The notes under the pieces are model-generated. The model did not search any database. It was not told the origin of the DNA and was given only the letters and a program-made list of their open reading frames with translations. Positions 34,801 to 40,879 of a DNA stretch of 40,879 nt are shown in pieces. The stretch comes from Clostridiales bacterium. Its GTDB lineage: Bacteria; Bacillota; Clostridia; Lachnospirales; Lachnospiraceae. Location: assembly GCA_021201535.1 (NCBI GenBank), contig JAJQEU010000091.1, positions 4,401 to 45,279 on the forward strand, written 5' to 3'. The position numbers were made by a program, and so were the translations under genes. Each line of letters starts with the position of its first letter. The stretch's first letter is position 1.

Positions 34801-35493
34801 TTACTGCCGGGAGTCACTGATCATAAAATGCAGACGCCGCACCGCTTCGGACACACCCCCGACTTCATTGATTATTCCCTCCGCCACCGCTTCATGTCCG
34901 ACCAGAATCGTTCCGAGATCCTTCGTCAGCATGCTTGTGTTCATCATCATTTCCTCAATACGCTCAGCCTTCACCATACAATGTGCCGCGATAAAACCCG
35001 AAATTCTCTCCTGCATCTGTTTAAAGTAATCATACGTCTGACGCGCGCCGATCACCGTTCCGGACAGGCGAACCGGATGAATGACCATCGTACCGGTCGG
35101 AACAATATAAGAATAATCAGCAGCGACCGCCAGCGGGACGCCGATGGAATGGCTTCCGCCCAGCACAAGAGAAACCGTCGGCTTGCTCAGCGATGCGATC
35201 ATTTCAGCAATGGCAAGCCCGGACTCCACATCTCCGCCCACAGTGTTTAACAGGATCAGCACGCCGTCTATCCCGGCGTCGTCCTCCACCTCCGCCAGCT
35301 TCGGGAGAACATGCTCGTATTTGGTCGTTTTTGTTGAAGAAGACAGACACTCATGACCCTCGATCTCTCCGATTACGGACAGAAGATATATCGTATGCTG
35401 CTGTCGGTTGTGGTTCATCTGAATCTGCCCGTAATCCTGAATTTCCTCCATTTTCTCCACTTTCTCCATTTTGTTTTCTGATTCTTTGTCCAT
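34801..35493 (-). CDS. tepA: ClpP-family serine peptidase, TepA-like
   Basis: The 230-residue protein is a ClpP homologue of the TepA type. LLNTVGGDVESGLAIAEMI corresponds to the ClpP handle region. The nucleophile is the second Ser of GGSHSIGVPLA (Ser116), where ClpP has ASMG, and the catalytic His is in MVIHPVRLSG (His139). B. subtilis TepA is linked to protein export and spore outgrowth; the natural substrate is unclear. The ATG at 35493 is chosen because GGAGG lies 5 bases upstream; an ATG 21 bases earlier has no such site. The gene precedes ftsK, as in Bacillus, which supports the assignment. Confidence 0.9.
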   Translation of the reverse strand: MDKESENKMEKVEKMEEIQDYGQIQMNHNRQQHTIYLLSVIGEIEGHECLSSSTKTTKYEHVLPKLAEVEDDAGIDGVLILLNTVGGDVESGLAIAEMIASLSKPTVSLVLGGSHSIGVPLAVAADYSYIVPTGTMVIHPVRLSGTVIGARQTYDYFKQMQERISGFIAAHCMVKAERIEEMMMNTSMLTKDLGTILVGHEAVAEGIINEVGGVSEAVRRLHFMISDSRQ

Positions 35494-35575
35494 AAAAACC
35501 TCCGCATCTATCATAAACAGATCATTTTTTTATTCTGAATTAGTATCTGTGATATTTCTTTTTCTATGCACAGAA

Positions 35576-35601
35576 AGAAGCGGTCCCGAAAGACCGCTTC
35601 T
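35576..35601 (-). terminator. Terminator of glgA
   Basis: A perfect 10-bp stem (35592-35601 with 35576-35585, six-base loop) lies about 110 bases after the glgA stop. On the minus strand it is followed by a short T-rich stretch. It closes the corC-yebC-glgA unit, downstream of the dispersed repeat copy 2. Confidence 0.7.
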
Positions 35602-35624
35602 CATGTCAGAGTAATATTCCCTGT

Positions 35625-35680
35625 GTAATTTACATCATATGTACTTCGCAGCAAATGCGGAGTATTTTCCTGAACAGTTA
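35625..35680. repeat. Dispersed hairpin repeat, copy 2
   Basis: This matches 2575-2633 at 49 of 56 aligned bases with a 3-base gap. The hairpin is kept: one stem base has changed A to G, turning a U-A pair into U.G on the plus strand, whereas on the minus strand it would be a C/A mismatch. It lies 30 bases after the glgA stop codon and is followed by the terminator at 35576-35601. Confidence 0.75.
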
Positions 35681-35710
35681 CCAGTTTTCAGTTTATATAT
35701 CCTCCTGCGT

Positions 35711-37168
35711 TTATACAGTAACACCCAGCAGATAATTATACAGTCCCTCGTATCTGGAAGCGGATACCTTCCAGGAGAAATCCGCCTTCATCCCGCGCTC
35801 CACGATCTTATTCCACTGAGCCTTTTTATCAAAGAATATCTGCTTGGAATAGTTGATCACATGAAGCATATCATCCGCATTATAATCGGTAAAGGAAAAT
35901 CCCGTGCCGGTATTATCGAACTCGTTGAACGGCTGAACCGTATCCTTCAGTCCGCCCGTCTCACGCACGATCGGAACCGTGCCGTACCGAAACGCCATGA
36001 GCTGTGTCAGACCGCAGGGCTCAAACTGTGACGGCATCAGGAAAGCATCCGCGGACGCGTAGAGCTTCTGAGCCAGATCCGCGTTGTAGCAGATGTTCGC
36101 GGAAACCCGGTTGCCGTATTTCCACGCGTAGTATTTAAACATGTTCTCATACTTCTCCTCACCGGTTCCGATGACTACAAACTGAGTAAAATCATCGACA
36201 ATCTGTTCGAAGCAGTAATCGATCAGATCCAGCCCCTTCTGGTCTGTCAGCCGGGAAACCAGGCCGATCATATACTGATGCTTATCAACATCCAGACCCA
36301 GCATCTCCTGCAGCTTCAGCTTGTTCTGGAACTTCTTTCTGCGGAAAGAATCCGCGTCATAGTTCACGAACAGCTTCGGATCCGTCGCCGGATCATACAA
36401 ATCATAGTCAATGCCGTTTACAATACCCTGCATATCGAAATGCCGCGCCGACAGAAGACCGTCCAGTCCCTCGCCGTAATACGGAGTCTGAATCTCCTGC
36501 GCATAGGTGTCACTGACCGTCGTGATATAATCCGCATAAACCAGACCGCCCTTCAGCATATTCGCATCCTTTTTAAACTCCAGCTTATCCGGCGTGAACA
36601 GAGATTTCGGGAAACCGGTCAGCCCCATCATCGTCTTCACATCCCAGATTCCCTGGAACTTCAGATTGTGAATCGTCATAATGGACTGCATGCCCCAGAA
36701 AAACATGTCGCCCTGGAACTCCGTCTTTAAATAAACCGGAATGAACCCGGTCTGCCAGTCATGACAGTGAATCAGATGCGGCTGAAATCCGATCAGCGGC
36801 AGCATAGACAGCACTGCCTTATCAAAAAAGCAGAATTTTTCTATATCATTCCGAATATTACCATAGGGCAGGAAACAATCAAAATACTCCTCATTATCAA
36901 TAAAATAATAGGTAATCCCGTCCATCTCATACTTCAAAACGCCGACATACTTGTAGGGCACATACGATCCGGTACCCATATAAAAATGTGTCACATACTC
37001 GAACTGATTCCGATACTGATCCGGAATGCAGGAGTAATTCGGGATCACCACGCGAACATCCCACTCCTCCTTATTAAACATTTTCGGAAGTGCGCCGCAC
37101 ACGTCGGCCAGTCCGCCGGTCTTGATAAACGGCACGCACTCCGATGCTGCAAACAGTATTCTTTTCAT
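35711..37168 (-). CDS. glgA: Glycogen synthase (ADP-glucose type)
   Basis: GlgA (485 residues, full length) transfers glucose from ADP-glucose to glycogen. The N-terminal motif ECVPFIKTGGLADVCGALPK contains the KTGGL loop that binds the nucleotide sugar. GT5 features include HCHDWQTGFIPVYL near 134, NGIDYDLYDP near 255, and the C-terminal ASADAFLMPSQFEPCGLTQLMAFRYGTVPIVRETGG with the catalytic Glu region. GGAGGATTGTC precedes the start. It lies 20 bases after yebC, so it seems to be co-transcribed with a regulator and a CBS protein rather than with other glg genes. Confidence 0.97.
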   Translation of the reverse strand: MKRILFAASECVPFIKTGGLADVCGALPKMFNKEEWDVRVVIPNYSCIPDQYRNQFEYVTHFYMGTGSYVPYKYVGVLKYEMDGITYYFIDNEEYFDCFLPYGNIRNDIEKFCFFDKAVLSMLPLIGFQPHLIHCHDWQTGFIPVYLKTEFQGDMFFWGMQSIMTIHNLKFQGIWDVKTMMGLTGFPKSLFTPDKLEFKKDANMLKGGLVYADYITTVSDTYAQEIQTPYYGEGLDGLLSARHFDMQGIVNGIDYDLYDPATDPKLFVNYDADSFRRKKFQNKLKLQEMLGLDVDKHQYMIGLVSRLTDQKGLDLIDYCFEQIVDDFTQFVVIGTGEEKYENMFKYYAWKYGNRVSANICYNADLAQKLYASADAFLMPSQFEPCGLTQLMAFRYGTVPIVRETGGLKDTVQPFNEFDNTGTGFSFTDYNADDMLHVINYSKQIFFDKKAQWNKIVERGMKADFSWKVSASRYEGLYNYLLGVTV

Positions 37169-37188
37169 GACAATCCTCCTCGTATGAT

Positions 37189-37917
37189 TTACTCATCCCA
37201 GTTGTGATATACCTGCTGCACATCGTCGTCCTCGTCCAGCAGATCCAGTATCCGGTTAATGTTATTGATATCCTGCTCATTGGTCAGCTCCACATAATTC
37301 TGCGGAAGCATGGTCACCTCAGCGCTCGCCATCGCAATACCGGCGTCCTCAAGCGCCTGTCTGACATCGCTGAAGGAATCCGGATCGGTGATCACCTCAT
37401 AGCTGTCCTCCTCCTCGGCAAAGTCCTCCGCGCCTGCATCCAGCGCAGCCATCATCAGATCGTCAGCGTCCATCTCACAGTCTTCCTTGTCAATGATGAT
37501 CTGACCCTTTTTATCGAACATAAATGATACGCAGCCCTGTGTACCGATACTGCCTTTTCCCTTGGTAAACGCGCTCCTGACGTTTGCCGCGGTACGGTTT
37601 TTATTATCCGTCAATGTGTCCACGATGATCGCCGTACCGCCCGGTCCGTATCCCTCATAGGTAGCGGAAACATAATTGACGGAATTGGAATCACCGGCTG
37701 CTTTTTTAATGCCGCGCTCAATGGTGTCGTTCGGCATGTTGTTCGCCTTCGCCTTGGCAATGGCATCGCGCAGCCTGCTGTTGTTCGCCGGATCAGCTCC
37801 GCCCTCCTTCACCGCCACCGCAATCTCACGGCCGATGATCGTAAACACTTTTCCTTTTGCCGCATCATTTCTCTCTTTTTTGTGCTTGATATTCGCAAAC
37901 TTGGAATGTCCTGACAT
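37189..37917 (-). CDS. yebC: YebC/PmpR-family protein
   Basis: The 242-residue protein begins MSGHSKFANIKHKKERNDAAKG, the invariant YebC/TACO1 N-terminus, and contains ARNNN-like IAKAKANNMPNDTIERGIKKA and YEGYGPGGTAIIVDTLTDNKNRT. Members were annotated as transcriptional regulators; more recent work links YebC-type proteins to translation of proline-rich or other difficult sequences. The start at 37917 follows GGAGG. An upstream ATG 36 bases earlier lacks support. It lies between corC and glgA on the same strand. Confidence 0.95.
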   Translation of the reverse strand: MSGHSKFANIKHKKERNDAAKGKVFTIIGREIAVAVKEGGADPANNSRLRDAIAKAKANNMPNDTIERGIKKAAGDSNSVNYVSATYEGYGPGGTAIIVDTLTDNKNRTAANVRSAFTKGKGSIGTQGCVSFMFDKKGQIIIDKEDCEMDADDLMMAALDAGAEDFAEEEDSYEVITDPDSFSDVRQALEDAGIAMASAEVTMLPQNYVELTNEQDINNINRILDLLDEDDDVQQVYHNWDE

Positions 37918-37969
37918 GTTTGTCCTCCTATATTCTTCGTAACCGTTCAGCAACTCACAGTTATATTTC

Positions 37970-38851
37970 TTATGTTTCTTCCTGCATCGTCATTTTCTTT
38001 TTGACATGTACGCTCTCGATCATTCTGTCCCTGACAGAAAGGATCTCGAACCGATAACCGAATCCGGATATACTGAATGTCTCTCCGTCCGACGGAATCC
38101 GGTCGATTCTTGAAATGATATATCCGTTCAGGGTATCAAAATCCTCCAGGCTCTCCTCATCCTCAATATCCAGAGTCTCAAATACCTCTTCCAGATCAGC
38201 CATACCGCTGATCAGGAAAGAGCCGTCCTTCTGCGCCTGAATATCTCTCTCCTCACGGTCATGCTCGTCGAAAATATTCCCCACAATCTCCTCGAGGATA
38301 TCCTCCATCGAGATCAGACCGGAAACCTGGCCGTACTCATCCACCACGATCACCATGTGAGATTTTGCGGACTGCATATTTCGAAATAAAATGTCTATAT
38401 TTCTTTTCTCGGGGACAAAAGGGACAGGCAGCACCAGATCCGGGATATCGGCCAGAGAGGTATCCATCACGTCCTGCCTGAGTACATAACTTAAAACATC
38501 CTTGATATGTATAACACCGATGATATTGTCCTGATCATCGCGGTATACGGGATAACGGGAAAATCCCTTCTCCGTGATAAATATGAGAAAATCCCGGAAT
38601 GTCATCTTCGCGCTGACCGAAACAATATGCTTTCGGTGCGTCATGATATCCTGAGCCTCCGTCTCATCCAGAGCGAAGATATTTTTGATCATCTCCGCCT
38701 CGCTCTCTTTAAAGAGACCCTGCTCATGCCCCTCATCCATCATGGATTTGATCTCGTTCTGGATCTCTTCCTCCTGGACTGCTGTTTTTTCTTTCTTTAA
38801 GAACCGCATAAGACCCTTTCCTTTATGGGATAAGGGAATACTGCCGTCATC
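37970..38851 (-). CDS. CorC/HlyC-type CBS-domain protein
   Basis: The 293-residue soluble protein resembles CorC. After an acidic N-terminus with EAEMIKNIFALDETEAQDIMTHR come two CBS motifs (about 90-205; FSRYPVYRDDQDNIIGVIHIKDVL and the second with MVIVVDEYGQVSGLISMEDILEEIVG) and a C-terminal CorC/transporter-associated domain with DFDTLNGYIISR and GFGYRFEIL. Relatives affect Mg2+/Co2+ efflux. Unlike CNNM-type proteins it has no membrane domain. The ATG at 38851 is chosen: GGAGGAG lies 11 bases upstream, and a promoter upstream excludes much earlier starts. ATG at 38809 is a shorter alternative. Confidence 0.88.
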   Translation of the reverse strand, partial: DDGSIPLSHKGKGLMRFLKKEKTAVQEEEIQNEIKSMMDEGHEQGLFKESEAEMIKNIFALDETEAQDIMTHRKHIVSVSAKMTFRDFLIFITEKGFSRYPVYRDDQDNIIGVIHIKDVLSYVLRQDVMDTSLADIPDLVLPVPFVPEKRNIDILFRNMQSAKSHMVIVVDEYGQVSGLISMEDILEEIVGNIFDEHDREERDIQAQKDGSFLISGMADLEEVFETLDIEDEESLEDFDTLNGYIISRIDRIPSDGETFSISGFGYRFEILSVRDRMIESVHVKKKMTMQEET

Positions 38852-38963
38852 CATCTGTATCTGTTCTCCTCCTGAATCATGAAAGCGATGTAGCACATCA
38901 ATCATTTTCTGAAACCTGTACGAAATAAGAATGTGCGCGTACACCGGAATTATAACGCATTTC

Positions 38964-38992
38964 ATCATAGCATTTTCATTACAAATAGTCAA
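38964..38992 (-). promoter_or_regulatory. Promoter of corC-yebC-glgA
   Basis: TTGACT (38987-38992), a 17-base spacer and TATGAT (38964-38969) with an extended TGC on the minus strand form a strong sigma-A promoter. Just upstream GCGGGAACTGA is repeated directly (38996-39006 and 39011-39021, period 15), a possible regulator site. Confidence 0.8.
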
Positions 38993-39025
38993 GAAGCGGG
39001 AACTGAAAATGCGGGAACTGACATA

Positions 39026-39376
39026 CTATGTATCCAGTTCCAGACTGATCGCCAATGCCCGGTTTACCCTTCTCATGATTTCTCCGTCAAGATGACAGAT
39101 TTTTTCCTTCAGACGCATTTTATCAATCGTTCGCAGCTGCTCCAGCAATATCACGGAATCCTTCACCATATGGTATCTGGCAGCCTCCAGCTCGATATGA
39201 GTCGGCAGCTTCGCCTTGTTCATCCTCGAAGTAATTGCAGCGCAGATGACAGTCGGACTGTGACGGTTCCCGACATCATTCTGAATAATGAGCACGGGGC
39301 GTACACCGCCCTGCTCCGAGCCGACCACCGGGCGCAAATCTGCGTAATAGATATCTCCTCTGCGAATCACCATCAT
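39026..39376 (-). CDS. mazF: MazF/NdoA-type mRNA interferase, no antitoxin gene beside it
   Basis: The 116-residue protein is the same length as B. subtilis NdoA (EndoA) and very like it: [46 protein letters not shown] and [13 protein letters not shown]. It should cut single-stranded mRNA at a short sequence. The ATG at 39376 has GGAG 5 bases upstream. A second plausible start, ATG 39436, with GAGGG 4 bases upstream, would add 20 residues ([20 protein letters not shown]) not typical of the family. In Bacillus alr is followed by the antitoxin gene ndoAI and then ndoA. Here only 173 bases separate alr and this gene, too little for an antitoxin of about 80-90 residues, and I see none. Confidence 0.92.
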   Translation of the reverse strand: MMVIRRGDIYYADLRPVVGSEQGGVRPVLIIQNDVGNRHSPTVICAAITSRMNKAKLPTHIELEAARYHMVKDSVILLEQLRTIDKMRLKEKICHLDGEIMRRVNRALAISLELDT

Positions 39377-39549
39377 ACACTCTCCAAATTCAGGATTCGG
39401 AAGCCTTCCCTCATCTGTGGCCGCTTCCGTTTTCATTATTCCCTCTTTTTTCAAGTATATTCGCTGCAGCCTTCAAATCTGTTTATGACTGTTTTTCGCC
39501 CGCACAACCACACGGATGATCTGTCTGAAACTGCTTTGCCGCTCCGGAA

Positions 39550-40719
39550 TCACGAATAAAAACAGGTATGTTCGGAAAACACCTCTCCATGCCGGATATA
39601 TACCCGCGGAATCCTCTTTCCCAGATCACAGGCAAACTCGTAATTAAACCGTCCTGAAAGATCGCCGATCTGTTCCATGGTAATCTCTTCCTCTCCGCTT
39701 TGTCCGACCAGAATCACCTCATCTCCGGAAAGCACCCCGTCAACCTCCGTGACGTCAACCATAAACTGATCCATGCAGACCCTGCCGCAGATCGGAGCCC
39801 GCTTCCCATGAATCAGAACAAATCCGCGATTGGACAATGCTCTGGGGTATCCGTCTCCGTAACCGACCGGAATCGTCGCAATCCTGCGTGTGCCCTGTAC
39901 CGTATAAGTACCGCCGTAGCCAACTGTCCGCCCTTCTGACAGTGTCTTGACATGCACAACATGGCTTTTCAGAGTCAGAAGCGGTTTCAGATCAATGCGT
40001 TCCTTTTTTACCGCATCCGACGGCCAGAGACCGTAAAGAATGATTCCCGCCCGCACCATGTCAAGGTTATACTCCGGCAGGTCAATCATGCCGGCACTGT
40101 TCGAGACATGATGAACCGGTATCTCCATCCCCCGATTCTTCAGCTGTTCTACCATACAAGTGTATCGGCGCATCTGTTCCCGTGAAAAAGATTTGTCCAT
40201 CTCATCCGCTCTGGCAAAATGGGTAAAAATTCCCTCGACCCGGATATGCGGCAGATCGGCAATCCGCATGATTTCTTCTACAGATTCAGGCGTACACTGA
40301 AATCCGATCCGGCTCATGCCCGTATCCAGCTTGATATGCACATGTACCGTTTTATTTTTTTCCGCGGCCGCCCCGGAAAGCTCCTGAGCCATGGAGAAAG
40401 AAAACACGGTCGGACGAATATCCAGATCGATCATGGCATCCAGATCGTCGTCAAACACATATCCGAGTATGAGAATCGGTTTTTTCAGCTGAGAGCGGCG
40501 AAGAACCTCCGCCTCCTCCACGGTTGCCACCGCATAGCCCCAGATTTCATTTCTCTCCTCCATCATCCGAGCCAGAGCAACCGCTCCATGACCGTAACCA
40601 TCCGTTTTTATCACAGCGCATACCTTCGTCTCCGGGGAAATGATACGCCGTATTTCATTTAAATTATGTTCAAAATGATCGAGATCGATCTGCGCGCATA
40701 TCCTGCGGTATTGCTTCAT
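39550..40719 (-). CDS. alr: Alanine racemase
   Basis: Alr (389 residues) supplies D-alanine for peptidoglycan with pyridoxal phosphate. The PLP lysine is Lys38 in VCAVIKTDGYGHGAV; the usual KADAYGHG reads KTDGYGHG, keeping the critical Lys and Tyr42. The second catalytic Tyr is in the TVGYGGTY segment near 265. RVCMDQFMVDV and GDEVILVG from the C-terminal beta domain are also present. GGAG stands 7 bases before the start. It is followed by mazF, the Bacillus-type arrangement. Confidence 0.96.
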   Translation of the reverse strand: MKQYRRICAQIDLDHFEHNLNEIRRIISPETKVCAVIKTDGYGHGAVALARMMEERNEIWGYAVATVEEAEVLRRSQLKKPILILGYVFDDDLDAMIDLDIRPTVFSFSMAQELSGAAAEKNKTVHVHIKLDTGMSRIGFQCTPESVEEIMRIADLPHIRVEGIFTHFARADEMDKSFSREQMRRYTCMVEQLKNRGMEIPVHHVSNSAGMIDLPEYNLDMVRAGIILYGLWPSDAVKKERIDLKPLLTLKSHVVHVKTLSEGRTVGYGGTYTVQGTRRIATIPVGYGDGYPRALSNRGFVLIHGKRAPICGRVCMDQFMVDVTEVDGVLSGDEVILVGQSGEEEITMEQIGDLSGRFNYEFACDLGKRIPRVYIRHGEVFSEHTCFYS

Positions 40720-40828
40720 ATAAACGCTCCTGTCTGTTCATCCGCCGCAACATTTAAGCGCAGCAGAATTATTTACAGAAAATATATCCTGTCTTTTACT
40801 ATGAAAGTGTCGTGAATAGACAGTCAGA

Positions 40829-40848
40829 TGGACATGCTTGCATGGCCA
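40829..40848. repeat. Palindrome upstream of alr
   Basis: CATGC and GCATG (40833-40837 and 40840-40844) flank TT, extended by TGG and CCA beyond one mismatch. CAGATGG is repeated directly on either side (40825-40831 and 40847-40853). The rest of the 160 bases upstream of alr shows no clear promoter or gene. The palindrome may belong to a longer element that continues past the window edge. Confidence 0.4.
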
Positions 40849-40879
40849 GATGGCTGGATATTCGACGACCAAGACGGTA

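Noticed and set aside
1-40879. CRISPR array, prophage, insertion sequence or classical riboswitch
   Set aside because: I saw no regularly spaced repeats, integrase or transposase genes, phage structural genes, or recognisable T-box, SAM, TPP, FMN or cobalamin cores in the intergenic regions.

Overview
The window looks like chromosomal core sequence from an anaerobic Gram-positive bacterium of the class Clostridia, most likely a member of the Lachnospiraceae. The grounds are the infC-rpmI-rplT order, an infC gene that starts at AUU, PolC-type replicative polymerase, SpoIIIE/FtsK next to a TepA-like ClpP homologue, alr followed by a NdoA/MazF toxin, a K+-dependent membrane pyrophosphatase, strong GGAGG ribosome binding sites and clear sigma-A promoters. 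The genus cannot be read from the sequence alone. There is no phage, insertion sequence or CRISPR array.

Layout. Positions 1-1530 (minus strand) carry a tRNA-Glu with a consensus promoter and the translation operon infC-rpmI-rplT with an attenuator-like leader. A divergent promoter drives a PHP-domain phosphoesterase gene (1624-2496, plus strand). A large secreted protein of modular repeats follows (2659-5142, minus). A divergent response regulator/histidine kinase pair (5362-7298, plus) is the only other plus-strand block.

From 40719 down to 7293 every gene is on the minus strand. In transcription order these are: alr and mazF; a CorC-like CBS protein, yebC and glgA; tepA and ftsK; fhs, a zinc-ribbon/TPR protein, dapF, murE, pyrH, frr, uppS, cdsA, an RpiB-like isomerase, an AAA-ATPase/nuclease, dxr, rseP and ispG; then hppA, 5-formyl-THF cyclo-ligase, polC, a pheA-like gene and a Cof-type HAD phosphatase. 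This is an expanded version of the conserved pyrH-frr-uppS-cdsA-dxr-rseP-ispG-polC cluster. It joins ribosome recycling, UMP supply, undecaprenyl and isoprenoid synthesis, phospholipid synthesis, DAP-type peptidoglycan synthesis and replication. Several genes are inserted into it that are not part of the usual core.

The least ordinary items are these: a nested hairpin with a tandem G.A internal loop between rseP and ispG; a chorismate mutase whose prephenate dehydratase part has collapsed while a degenerate ACT domain remains; a 56-59 bp hairpin repeat found after two unrelated genes 33 kb apart; a secreted protein joining an FMN-binding-like domain, a duplicated module of about 217 residues and five DWDGDG-type repeats; an AAA-ATPase/nuclease plus an RpiB-like gene inside the isoprenoid operon; and a mazF gene with no antitoxin beside it. 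All calls are from reading the sequence; no database search was possible.
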